Positions 33,865-41,830 of a stretch of DNA of 64,000 nucleotides are shown piece by piece. The position numbers and the translations under genes were made by a program. The stretch is from Kribbella voronezhensis (lineage in GTDB: Bacteria; Actinomycetota; Actinomycetes; Propionibacteriales; Kribbellaceae), in contig NZ_SOCE01000001.1 in the NCBI RefSeq assembly GCF_004365175.1, positions 1,351,154-1,415,153 on the forward strand. The letters are read 5' to 3'. Every line of letters begins with the position of its first letter. The first letter of the stretch is position 1. Below the pieces are notes generated by a model. It made no database searches and was not told the DNA's origin. It was given only the letters and a program-made list of their open reading frames with translations.

Positions 33865-36201
33865 ATGATCAGCTGCGACAACTGCGGACGCGCGAACGAC
33901 GACGGCGCGCTCTTCTGCACGTCGTGCAACACCTACCTGGCCTGGTCCACCGAAAAGCCCACCCCCGCAGAACCCGCCACCCCTGCAGAACCCGCCACCC
34001 CAACCGCCACGCCCGCCGAGCCCGAGCCGCCCAGCCCCGAGCCGCTCGCACCCGAGCCCGAGCCGCCCAGCCCCGAGGCTGAACCGCTTGCACCCGAGCC
34101 GGAGCCGGAGCCGCTTGCACCCGAGCCGGTGACGCCGGACCCGCTCGCTCCCGAGCCGCTCGCGCCGGAGCCGATTCCGGTGCCGCCGGATCCCGTCGTA
34201 CCAGAGCCTGAACCGCTCGCACCGGAGCCTGTGCTCCCCCAACCGCCCCCACCGCTACCTGACCCTGAGCCCATGCCGGCGCCGAGGCCGCGCACCAGCG
34301 TCAGCCAGTTGATCTCGGCGATCGACCAGGGCCGCACCCTCACCAAGGATCGCCAACGCCCCGACCTGACCGCCCGGCTCGAGACCGCCAAGAAGAAGCT
34401 CGACTCGCGCACGGTGACCGCAGTCGTCGTCGGTGAGTTCAAGCGTGGCAAGAGCACCCTGGTGAACGCGCTCCTCCAAACCGCGGTCTGCCCCGTCGAC
34501 GCGGACATCGTGACCGCAGTGCCGACGCTGGTCCGGTACGGCGAGCAGGCCGGCCTCACGGCGTACCGGCAGACCGATCCCAGCCAGCCGCCTGTCGGCT
34601 ACCCGGCACCGCTCAACCAGATCGCCCAACTCGTCTCGGAATCCTCCGACGCCGACGAGCAAGGCCGTCTGCAGTCCGTGACCGTCGAAGTCCCCCACCG
34701 CATGCTCCGCTCGGGCCTCAGCCTCCTCGACACCCCCGGCGTCGGCGGTCTCGACTCGGTACACGGCCAGCTCACGCTCGCGGCCTTGGCTTCGGCAGAC
34801 GCGATCCTGTTCGTCACCGACGCGGCACAAGAGCTGACAGGGCCAGAGCTCGAGTTCCTCAAGACAGCGATCTCCCGCTGCCCGGCAGCAGCGCTGGTCA
34901 TCACCAAGACCGACCTGTACGGCCACTGGCGCCGCATTGTCGAGCTGAACCAGGCCCACCTCGCCAAGGCCGGCATAGACCTGCCGATCCTCCCGGTCTC
35001 GTCCTTCCTCCGCCTCCGCGCAGCCCAGCGGCCAGAGCTCAACCAGGAGTCCGGTTTTGCCCCACTGGTCGAGTTCCTCGCCACAGCAGTCGTAGTACCG
35101 GGTACTACGCGCGCAGCGGCCACCGTCGCGCAGGAAGTCGACTTCGTGGCCGGCCAGTTGGCGCAGGAGTCCGACGCGGAGCGCGTAGTACTGACCAAGC
35201 CGCAGAGCCGGCCAGAGGTGCTCTCCAAGCTCGCCCGGGTTCGCGACCAAGCAGCAGGACTCACTGCCGCCAGCGCGACCTGGCAGCAGACCCTGTCGGA
35301 TGGAATCGCCGACCTGGTCGCGGATGTCGAGCACGACCTGCAGAGCCGGCTGCGCACGGTGATGCGGGACGTCGAGACGATCATCGACCAGGGCGATCCG
35401 ACCGAGACGTGGACGGATACCGAGGTCTGGCTGCGCCGCCAGGTCGCCGTCGTCGGAGTGGCGAACCGCGACCTGCTGATCGAACGGGCCCGCGAGCTGG
35501 GCGAACGCGTCGCGGAAGCGTTCGATCTCGAGGCAGGGACCGAGATCGAGGTCGAGCTGTCCCAGTTCGGCGCCGAACTGGATCAGCTCGAGCTGGCCTC
35601 GGTCGCGAGCCTGTCGATGCCGGGCGGCCGGCTCCAGTCGTTGATGATGGCCGGCCGGACCGGGATCTTCGTCCCGATGATTGCCTTCAGCATCGTTTCT
35701 GCGCTGATCACCCCGGTCGTCGCGGTCGGGATCGCGGCCACCCTCGGCGCGGGCATCGGCGGCAAACTGCTCAAGGACGAACGCAAGCGGCAGCGCACCT
35801 ACCGCCAGCAGCAGGCCAAGGCCGCCGTACGCCGGTACATCGACGAGGTCGCGTTCGTGATGAACAAGGACACTCGCGACAGCCTGCGCAAGACGCAGCG
35901 CCAACTGCGCGACGACTTCCAGGAAAGAGCCGGCCTGATCCATCGCTCTGCCACCGCCGCACTGACCGCCGCGGACCGCACTGCCAAGCTTCCGCCCGCC
36001 GAGCAATCCGCAAGAGCGGCACAACTGGCGGCGGAGACCGAGCGCCTGCGCTCGATGCGCACCGACCTCCGCGAACTCGCCCTCGCAGGCGCCCGCCCGG
36101 CCGGCCAACCCGACGCCTCCCGGTCCAGCGCCACCCCGTCCAGCGTCGCCCCGTCCAACGCCGACCGGTCCAGGGACGGACGAGCGGGAGGTGGACGATG
36201 A
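33865..36201 (+). CDS. Dynamin-like GTPase with N-terminal zinc ribbon
   Basis: 778 aa from the ATG at 33865, giving MISCDNCGRANDDGALFCTS as the start of a zinc ribbon ending YLAW. A long Pro/Glu repeat linker (to about residue 140) follows. The GTPase has G1 GEFKRGKST near 189, G3 LLDTPGVGG, and G4 ITKTDLY. Helical stalk regions follow, with a hydrophobic paired segment at about 598-632 (IFVPMIAFSIVSALITPVVA at 20 residues) for membrane insertion. The Ala/Arg/Pro tail overlaps the next GTPase by ATGA. Bacterial dynamin-like pairs remodel or protect membranes; the role next to an eCIS is inference. Confidence 0.85.
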   Translation: MISCDNCGRANDDGALFCTSCNTYLAWSTEKPTPAEPATPAEPATPTATPAEPEPPSPEPLAPEPEPPSPEAEPLAPEPEPEPLAPEPVTPDPLAPEPLAPEPIPVPPDPVVPEPEPLAPEPVLPQPPPPLPDPEPMPAPRPRTSVSQLISAIDQGRTLTKDRQRPDLTARLETAKKKLDSRTVTAVVVGEFKRGKSTLVNALLQTAVCPVDADIVTAVPTLVRYGEQAGLTAYRQTDPSQPPVGYPAPLNQIAQLVSESSDADEQGRLQSVTVEVPHRMLRSGLSLLDTPGVGGLDSVHGQLTLAALASADAILFVTDAAQELTGPELEFLKTAISRCPAAALVITKTDLYGHWRRIVELNQAHLAKAGIDLPILPVSSFLRLRAAQRPELNQESGFAPLVEFLATAVVVPGTTRAAATVAQEVDFVAGQLAQESDAERVVLTKPQSRPEVLSKLARVRDQAAGLTAASATWQQTLSDGIADLVADVEHDLQSRLRTVMRDVETIIDQGDPTETWTDTEVWLRRQVAVVGVANRDLLIERARELGERVAEAFDLEAGTEIEVELSQFGAELDQLELASVASLSMPGGRLQSLMMAGRTGIFVPMIAFSIVSALITPVVAVGIAATLGAGIGGKLLKDERKRQRTYRQQQAKAAVRRYIDEVAFVMNKDTRDSLRKTQRQLRDDFQERAGLIHRSATAALTAADRTAKLPPAEQSARAAQLAAETERLRSMRTDLRELALAGARPAGQPDASRSSATPSSVAPSNADRSRDGRAGGGR

Positions 36202-37655
36202 CAGACGATCTGTCGGCCGCAATCCTGGCGGTCATCGAGCAGGCTCAGCAGTCGGCGCCCACCTACAAGGACCGGTTGCAACTGGACGAGATCTGCGCCC
36301 GGCTCACCGGGCCGCTGCGGCTGGCGATCGCCGGCAAGGTGAAGGCCGGCAAGTCGACCCTGCTGAACGCCTTGCTGGGCGAGGAACTGGCACCGACCGA
36401 CGCTGGTGAGTGCACCCAGATCGTCACCTGGTACTTCCTCGACGACCGTCCGCACGCGACGCTGATCCCGCTCGACGGCGAACCCCGCGAGCGCCCGTAC
36501 GATCGTGACGGCGGCGCGCTGCAGGTGGACCTCGGCGGCCTGCGCCCGGCCGACGTCGACCATCTCGAGATCGGCTGGCCGACCAGCCGGCTGCGCGACC
36601 TGACCATCCTCGACACCCCTGGGATCGCGTCGATCTCGGCCGATGTGTCCGCACGCACCCAACGCGTGCTGGCCGCCGACGACGGCCGGGTCCCGGTCGC
36701 GGACGCGATCCTCTACCTGCTGCGGCACACGCACTCCAGCGACATCCGGTTCCTGGAGTCGTTCCACGACGACGAACTCGCGCACGGGACGCCCATGAAC
36801 GCGATCGGCGTGCTCTCCCGAGCCGACGAGATCGGCTCCTGCCGGCTCGACTCGATGGAGGTCGCCGAGCGGGTCGCCCAACGGTACGAGGCCGAGCCGC
36901 GGCTGCACCGCCTGTGCCCGGTGATCGTCCCGGTCAACGGACTGCTCGGCCACACCGCGACCACCTTGCGCGAGGCGGAGTACGCGATGCTGGCCGCGAT
37001 CGCCCAGGCCCCGATCGACGAGGTCGCCGAATTGCTGCTGACCGCCGACCGCTTCACCTCGACGCCGAGCGGCCTACCCGTCACCGAGCTCGAACGCGAA
37101 CACCTGCTCGGAAGACTCGGCCTGTACGGCGTACGGCTGAGCGTGGAGCTGATCCGAACCGGCGTCGCCACGAACTCGTCGGAGTTGAGCTCGGAGCTGA
37201 CCGAGCGCAGCGGTCTCAACCGGCTCCGCGCGATCCTGGTTCGCCAGTTCGAGACCCGCAGCCGTGTACTCAAGGCGTACTCCGCGGTCGCGGCGCTCAC
37301 CGAACTGCTGCGCGCAGGCAACTTCGAGCCCGGACTGCAGGCCAGGGTCGAGGAGATCAGCGCCGGGGCCCACGAGTTCCAGGAGATCCGCCTGCTGTCC
37401 GATCTCAGGTCGGGTGGCGTCACGCTGAAGCCCGAACGGACCGAGCAGCTCGATCGCCTGCTCGGCGGCTCCGGCCACGCGCCCACCGCGCGCCTCGGGC
37501 TGCCCGACGACGCCACCGACGACGACGTCCGCCAGGCAGCCCTGACCGCATTGTCTTCCTGGCAAGGCTTCGCGACCCATCCCCTCACCAGCCGCCCCGC
37601 CCAGTTGGCCGCCCGGGTAGCCACCCGAACCCTGGAAGGCCTGCTAGCCGGCTAG
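36198..37655 (+). CDS. Second dynamin-like GTPase
   Basis: 485 aa. The start ATG overlaps the stop of the first GTPase (ATGA), so the two are translationally coupled. G1 is GKVKAGKSTLLNALL near residue 44, G3 is LDTPGIAS near 138 and G4 is the LSRADEIG segment. It has no zinc ribbon and no obvious membrane segment. Such soluble partners next to a membrane-inserting one are typical of bacterial dynamin-like pairs (for example DynA/DynB-type or LeoABC-type pairings), though the exact family here is unknown. Confidence 0.85.
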   Translation: MTDDLSAAILAVIEQAQQSAPTYKDRLQLDEICARLTGPLRLAIAGKVKAGKSTLLNALLGEELAPTDAGECTQIVTWYFLDDRPHATLIPLDGEPRERPYDRDGGALQVDLGGLRPADVDHLEIGWPTSRLRDLTILDTPGIASISADVSARTQRVLAADDGRVPVADAILYLLRHTHSSDIRFLESFHDDELAHGTPMNAIGVLSRADEIGSCRLDSMEVAERVAQRYEAEPRLHRLCPVIVPVNGLLGHTATTLREAEYAMLAAIAQAPIDEVAELLLTADRFTSTPSGLPVTELEREHLLGRLGLYGVRLSVELIRTGVATNSSELSSELTERSGLNRLRAILVRQFETRSRVLKAYSAVAALTELLRAGNFEPGLQARVEEISAGAHEFQEIRLLSDLRSGGVTLKPERTEQLDRLLGGSGHAPTARLGLPDDATDDDVRQAALTALSSWQGFATHPLTSRPAQLAARVATRTLEGLLAG

Positions 37656-37732
37656 CCCGTACGGCGTACTCGAGCGCGCCCCGATCGACCGGGCGATTCG
37701 CGAGCGCCCGAGCCGCGCCGCGTGACCCCGAG

Positions 37733-38359
37733 CTAGATGAGTCCCTCGCGTACGGCGTACGCGACCGCATGTGAGCGGTTGCGGAGCTGGAGCCGCGTGG
37801 TGAGTTCGTGCAGCACGTTCTTCACGGTGCGTTCGCTGTAGTTGAGCGAGTCGGCGATCTCACCGGTGTCGAGCCCGTCCGCCACCAGTCGCAGTACGTC
37901 GACCTCGCGCGGGCTGAGGCCGGTGAAGGTCAGGCCGCGTGGCGCCAGCACCTGGCGCTGCAGCCGGCCGAGCTGCTCCATCAACCGCCCGAGCAGGTCG
38001 GGTGGGATCTCACCGTCGCCGGTCGCCACGCGCGTGATCGTCCGCACCAGCGCATCGGGCGTCGCATCGATCCTGCGCAGCAACCCGCCGACCCCGATCT
38101 CCGCCGCGACCACCAGCGCCGCCTCGTCGAGCACGGTCGCGACCAGCAGCAGGCGCGGCAGGTCCCCACGCCGCAGGGCTCGCATGGCCCGCGCGGTCTC
38201 TTCGTCGAGGACGTCGGTGACCACCAGGGCCACGGCGGCTTCGTCGACCTCCATCTCGTTGACGAGGCGGATCTCGGGCCGGGCCCGGAGCTGACTGATC
38301 ACCCCCGCCCGCGAGATCGGGTCACTGCCGTGGACGTAGGTCAAAATCGGCGCGCTCAT
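37733..38359 (-). CDS. LuxR-type regulator with atypical receiver-like domain
   Basis: 208 aa, start behind GAGGGG. The C-terminal 65 residues are a LuxR helix-turn-helix (LSPREVDVLRLVADGLDTGE at 20 residues, then SERTVKNVLHELTTRL). The N-terminal 120 residues align with receiver domains in length, but the usual acidic pair is missing (YVHGSDPISRAGV instead of a DD motif) and the phospho-acceptor region reads VVTDVLDEE. It probably responds to something other than a kinase. It is convergent with the GTPase pair and no kinase lies beside it. Confidence 0.82.
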   Translation of the reverse strand: MSAPILTYVHGSDPISRAGVISQLRARPEIRLVNEMEVDEAAVALVVTDVLDEETARAMRALRRGDLPRLLLVATVLDEAALVVAAEIGVGGLLRRIDATPDALVRTITRVATGDGEIPPDLLGRLMEQLGRLQRQVLAPRGLTFTGLSPREVDVLRLVADGLDTGEIADSLNYSERTVKNVLHELTTRLQLRNRSHAVAYAVREGLI

Positions 38360-38428
38360 CGGAACCCCTCCCCAAGGACAAGGCCCTCACTGTCCCGCAC
38401 CGCGCTCCACGCCGGTTCTACGCGCGCT

Positions 38429-39004
38429 CTACAAACCCTCATCGGTGGCCAGGCGGGCGTGCAGATGGGAGTCGTGACGGCGGCCGTCGAGCTCCACGTA
38501 GTAGTCCCGCATGGTGCCTTCGAGACGGAAGCCCGCGTGCGTCGCGACCTTGCAGGAGCCCTCGTTCACCAGCGCATGGTCGAGGGACAGCCGATGCAGG
38601 CCGAGGCCGCCCTCAACCGTCGGAGTGAAGGCCCAGCGGGCAGCCGCATCCAGGGCGCGGCCTGCGATCCGCCGACCGCGAGCGACCGGGCTGACCCAGT
38701 AGGCGCAGACGGCCTGATCCGGCACGCGGTGCACGTCCCGGAGCGTGACCGACCCGAGCACCTGATCGGTACCGGCCTCAGCGACCGCGAAGACGGCGTT
38801 GCCTCTGGCCCACCCGTCGATCCGGTTCTCGAGCCATTTCGCCGCGCGCTGCTCGGCCGGCGTCCGCAGTACCGCCGTACCGGCTGTCCAGCGCAGGATG
38901 CCGAGATCTTCGAGCGCCACGGCCACGGCCGGCTCGTCGCCGGCCGTGAACGGACGCAGTACGAGCTCGTCGACCGCGAGCCGACGAGGTTGCAGTACTG
39001 GCAA
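38429..39004 (-). CDS. GNAT family N-acetyltransferase
   Basis: 191 aa with a TTG start, or a GTG at 38974. It matches RimJ/RimL-like GNATs: LVLRPFTAGDEPAVAVAL, AVFAVAEAGTDQVLGSVTLR, the acetyl-CoA loop region WVSPVARGRRIAGRALDAAA (20 residues) and LHRLSLDHALVNEGSCKVAT (20 residues). It transfers acetyl groups to an amine of a protein or small molecule; the substrate is not readable. It follows the DUF5130 gene by 3 bp on the same strand. Confidence 0.82.
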   Translation of the reverse strand: MPVLQPRRLAVDELVLRPFTAGDEPAVAVALEDLGILRWTAGTAVLRTPAEQRAAKWLENRIDGWARGNAVFAVAEAGTDQVLGSVTLRDVHRVPDQAVCAYWVSPVARGRRIAGRALDAAARWAFTPTVEGGLGLHRLSLDHALVNEGSCKVATHAGFRLEGTMRDYYVELDGRRHDSHLHARLATDEGL

Positions 39005-39007
39005 GGC

Positions 39008-39406
39008 TTATTGCTGGTGCGGCTCGTTGGCGTGCAGCATCGGCGCCTGGTGAGCGTGCGCACCGAGTTGCTGGATACCGGTGACCAGGCCGCCGGTGAG
39101 ATCGCCGGTGGCGAACGAGGTCTGCATCGCCAGCGCGGCCAGGCCGGCCTCGGTGTCGCTCAGCTGACGCCGGGCCAGCGGGCCGGTGACGATCTCCAGC
39201 CGGCGACCGGCCGGGTCGACGAACACCAGCACGCTGCGGTCCGGGTCCGGCAGCTCGTTCAAAAGCTCGATGGCGAACGGCCGGGTCTCGGAGTCGGCGC
39301 CGCCGACGTACACCGAGAAGCGCAGGCCCGAGACCGTCTCCGCGTGCCGGACCGCGCGCTCGATGTCGTAGAGCTGGTCGGGGGTGAATGCGTCACCAGC
39401 TGGCAC
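39008..39406 (-). CDS. DUF5130 (TPM-like) protein
   Basis: 132 aa, GTG start behind CGGAGG. The sequence (FTPDQLYDIERAVRHAETVS at 20 residues, SVLVFVDPAGRRLEIVTGP, a closing LGAHAHQAPMLHANEPHQQ) fits the actinobacterial DUF5130 family, related to TPM domains of possible phosphatase or membrane-protein-turnover roles. It overlaps the small membrane protein gene by 14 bp, a common pairing in actinobacteria. Confidence 0.8.
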   Translation of the reverse strand: MPAGDAFTPDQLYDIERAVRHAETVSGLRFSVYVGGADSETRPFAIELLNELPDPDRSVLVFVDPAGRRLEIVTGPLARRQLSDTEAGLAALAMQTSFATGDLTGGLVTGIQQLGAHAHQAPMLHANEPHQQ

Positions 39407-39671
39407 TTGCGCCTCCGGTCGTGCGGGCGACGCCGGTGGCGGCGGTCGCGGAGTTGTCGCCGGCGGGCAGCTCGGGCAGGTTCGCCGGGTTCGGCTTCAG
39501 CGGCTCGGGGCCGCCGATCCAGACCGGCGGAGCCCACCAGGACAAGCCCGGCCGGTAGCGCGGTCCACTCGCGATCGAGGACGCGAACACGAGCAGCGCC
39601 ACCACCGCGATGACCAGAGCGGGGATGCCGACGAACACCAGCAAGGTGTGGCCGGAGAGCAATGGAGTCAC
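39393..39671 (-). CDS. Small membrane protein paired with DUF5130
   Basis: 92 aa from the GTG at 39671. One membrane helix lies near residues 8-32 (LLVFVGIPALVIAVVALLVF at 20 residues), then a Pro-rich tail with WWAPPVWIGGPEPL. No catalytic motif is visible. The 14-bp overlap with the DUF5130 gene suggests a joint role at the membrane. Function is unknown. Confidence 0.7.
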   Translation of the reverse strand: MTPLLSGHTLLVFVGIPALVIAVVALLVFASSIASGPRYRPGLSWWAPPVWIGGPEPLKPNPANLPELPAGDNSATAATGVARTTGGASASW

Positions 39672-39768
39672 GACCCGAAGCCTAGCCTGGACAGCGCCGT
39701 GCCCACCCAGGGCCTCACCCCAGGCGGGCACGCGGTACGCCGTACGCCGGTACGCTGCTCCGCTTGGT

Positions 39769-40272
39769 TCAGCAGCCGCCGCAGTTGAAGTAGGTGATGT
39801 CCCAGTGGCTTCCCTCGTCGACATAGAGGTTGCCGGCGCCCGATTGCCACTGGGGATAGCCGTCGCCACGGTTCGCGATCCGGGTGAAGGTGTTGTGGAT
39901 GTAGTTGCCGATACAGGTGTACTTGCTGATGTCCACCTTGTAGCCGTTGTAGTGGCTGTACGTACCGGAGGCGTGGCCGACCTCGGTGCCGCCGGTGATG
40001 TTGATCGCGCAGCCACTCGCCTGCTTGAGCGTGCGAACGCCGTACACGGTGGTGCTGTTGATCTGCTCGAACGACGTGCAGGTCGAGTTGGAGCGAGTCG
40101 TGCACCCGCCGGACGAAGACCACGTGATGCCTGCCGCGCTGAAGATCGACGCTGCCTGGGACTGGGTCATCTTGGTGACGGCTGACGCCTGCTCGACCGC
40201 GATCACGCCGGGCAGCAGCCCGACGATCAGTGCGACGACCGGGACGAGGACGCGACGGAGGACGGATTTCAT
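39769..40272 (-). CDS. Small secreted Cys-rich protein
   Basis: 167 aa from the ATG at 40272, 9 nt after AAGGAG. A signal peptide ends at about ASA-31. The mature part has six cysteines and a GGTEVGHASGTYSHYNGYKV (20 residues) stretch, where H-x(3)-T-Y-S-H..G..D loosely recalls the His/Asp metal sites of M15-type D,D-peptidases. That resemblance is weak and I assign no activity. Its ribosome binding site is inside a perfect 15-bp hairpin. Confidence 0.75.
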   Translation of the reverse strand: MKSVLRRVLVPVVALIVGLLPGVIAVEQASAVTKMTQSQAASIFSAAGITWSSSGGCTTRSNSTCTSFEQINSTTVYGVRTLKQASGCAINITGGTEVGHASGTYSHYNGYKVDISKYTCIGNYIHNTFTRIANRGDGYPQWQSGAGNLYVDEGSHWDITYFNCGGC

Positions 40273-40276
40273 GGGC

Positions 40277-40319
40277 GGCACTCCTTGAAACGATGGGGCG
40301 GAAGGTTTCAAGGAGTGCC
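40277..40319 (-). promoter_or_regulatory. Perfect 15-bp hairpin covering the ribosome binding site
   Basis: GGCACTCCTTGAAAC (40277-40291) and its perfect reverse complement (40305-40319) enclose a 13-nt loop. On the minus-strand transcript the AAGGAG used by the gene at 40272 lies inside the stem, so the folded RNA would hide the ribosome binding site. It could also be a protein operator. Confidence 0.75.
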
Positions 40320-40422
40320 TTGCCCAGGAAAGTTATTGACCAAACCCGGACCGGGTGGTCCGTAACGCGAACTCGGAGGCCGGGCCGGGGGCGGTCGGCC
40401 CGGCCTCCGCATCGTGCTCCGG

Positions 40423-41019
40423 TCAGAACCTGACGTCGGAGCACTGATAGAAGGCGTTCCCCGTGTCGGCGATCGTCCAGACGGCCAGGATCATGTGGCG
40501 TCCGGTCCGGTTCGGCAGCGTGCCCGGGTGGGCGACATCGGCGGCCGGGCGGGCGCCGTTGTACGGGACGGTCAGGAACGGCGTGAGTTCGAGCGCGGAG
40601 CGGGTCAGCGGGGCGTTCTGGTTCCAGCCCTGCTTGGTGATGTAGTACTTGAAATCAGTGGTGGCGTGCGCGGCGGTCAGGTGCCAGCGGAACGTGTAGC
40701 TCGCGCCGGCGGTCAGCTGAGTGGCCGGCCAGGCACCGCCCCGCTGATCGTCCAGCTGGGCGAACTGGGACAGCCCCGCAGAGCAGAGCTTGCCATCGGG
40801 CGGACCCGCGGCCGGGAAGCCCTTCGGGCCCTCGGTGCTCTGCGGCTCCCACTGGATCGGGCCACAGTTCTGCACCGTGCCGTTGGCACAGTTCTTCGCG
40901 CGGCTGATCGGCGAGGTGGTGTACCCGTGACCGTAGGCCAGCGGGATCGACGTACTGACCGTCAGCGCCAGGGCGCCGACGGCGATACCGGCCATGCTGA
41001 GTTTGCGTGCTCGCGTCAT
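40423..41019 (-). CDS. AA10 lytic polysaccharide monooxygenase
   Basis: 198 aa. A signal peptide ends so that His31 becomes the mature N-terminus (HGYTTSPISR), the classic copper brace start. The second copper ligand is H118 in RWHLTAAHATTDFKYYITK. It oxidatively cleaves crystalline chitin or cellulose outside the cell. No carbohydrate-binding module is attached; length is normal for a single-domain AA10. It follows its own promoter region. Confidence 0.95.
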   Translation of the reverse strand: MTRARKLSMAGIAVGALALTVSTSIPLAYGHGYTTSPISRAKNCANGTVQNCGPIQWEPQSTEGPKGFPAAGPPDGKLCSAGLSQFAQLDDQRGGAWPATQLTAGASYTFRWHLTAAHATTDFKYYITKQGWNQNAPLTRSALELTPFLTVPYNGARPAADVAHPGTLPNRTGRHMILAVWTIADTGNAFYQCSDVRF

Positions 41020-41089
41020 GCGGACACTCCTTCTTCTTCCCGTGGAGCTGGGGGCGGCAGGAATGGAAGGAAGGCGCCTTCGATGGGGA

Positions 41090-41119
41090 TAGATAACAAC
41101 CGTTCGAATCTATTGTCAA
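41090..41119 (-). promoter_or_regulatory. Putative promoter of the LPMO gene
   Basis: On the minus strand a perfect TTGACA (41119-41114) is followed after 18 bp by TATCTA (41095-41090). The element lies about 70 bp upstream of the LPMO start, in a locally AT-rich patch. Confidence 0.5.
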
Positions 41120-41636
41120 CGGCTCAGGGCCTGATCTTCTGACTTTCTGTGATCCCGTCAGCACGGACGGCGACTGTCGCGCGCGCCGTTCACGCTCAGC
41201 CAAACCGGTCGCCTGGCTTGCGGAGCGGTCTATGCCGGAAATTGATCAAATCCGTTTATTAACCTTCAAATAACCAAGGGAAATAACCAACTGAGCAATC
41301 TCTTGGGTTGAATGTGGTTCACAGCTAATGCCGGTTCGAAGGGCCGGAATATCAACACGTTGCATCGTGACAAAACTTGCCCCGCGTGCTCACGGCGTGT
41401 GATCATGCTGGTCAGACAGGCGTGCGAGGGCCTCGGTGGAGGTACTGGAAAAACCAGGTGAACAAGGGGTGGCATCCCTGATATAGGCGCTCATCGGTGC
41501 ACCCCAAACGCCCGGATGATCACCTTCAGGGTGTTGCCAAAGCAACTTCAGGACAGTCGAATACTGGTGACATCGCGTCGGCGCGCAGGCAGGGTCGTGG
41601 CATCGAGAAAACCACGACCAAGCTGGGGGAAACACC
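41120..41636. other. Intergenic region between LPMO and peptide gene
   Basis: No gene is supported here. 41230-41400 is markedly AT-richer than its surroundings. Upstream of the peptide gene, CTTCAGG occurs twice exactly 22 bp apart (described separately). Open frames in this stretch have no ribosome binding sites or coding character. Confidence 0.5.
41524..41565 (+). promoter_or_regulatory. SARP-type direct repeat and -10 element
   Basis: CTTCAGG at 41524-41530 and 41546-41552 are exactly 22 bp apart (two helical turns). AATACT (41560-41565) follows the second copy after 7 bp. This matches the usual layout of SARP sites, heptamer repeats in an 11-bp register just upstream of a -10 box. It precedes the peptide and AfsR-like regulator genes, so autoregulation is plausible. 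Confidence 0.5.
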
Positions 41637-41804
41637 ATGAAGAATGTCTTCCGCACCGTCCGAATTGTCATCGCCGCGACCGCCGTCGTGCTGGTGGGGG
41701 CCGGCACGACGATCGCCTCGGCGGCCGCCGACCAGCACGGCACCTCGGCGACGGTGACGGTGGCCGGCCCCGACCAGCCCGAGTGCATCGGCTGCTGGGG
41801 CTGA
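41637..41804 (+). CDS. 55-aa exported peptide ending CIGCWG
   Basis: Short gene, ATG behind GGGGGAAACACC. Residues 1-30 are a clear signal peptide (MKNVFRTVRIVIAATAVVLV, then GAGTTIASAA). The mature part is about 25 residues and ends PDQPECIGCWG, with a CxxC and a Trp. It ends 27 bp before the AfsR-like regulator on the same strand and is likely co-transcribed. It could be the precursor of a secreted signal that the regulator's pathway senses. That role is inference; I know of no named family. Confidence 0.7.
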   Translation: MKNVFRTVRIVIAATAVVLVGAGTTIASAAADQHGTSATVTVAGPDQPECIGCWG

Positions 41805-41830
41805 GGGACCGATCGAGCCGAGTGACGACG

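Noticed and set aside
41266..41475. 69-codon minus-strand frame in AT-rich intergenic DNA
   Set aside because: No ribosome binding site, no recognisable domain and poor codon bias.
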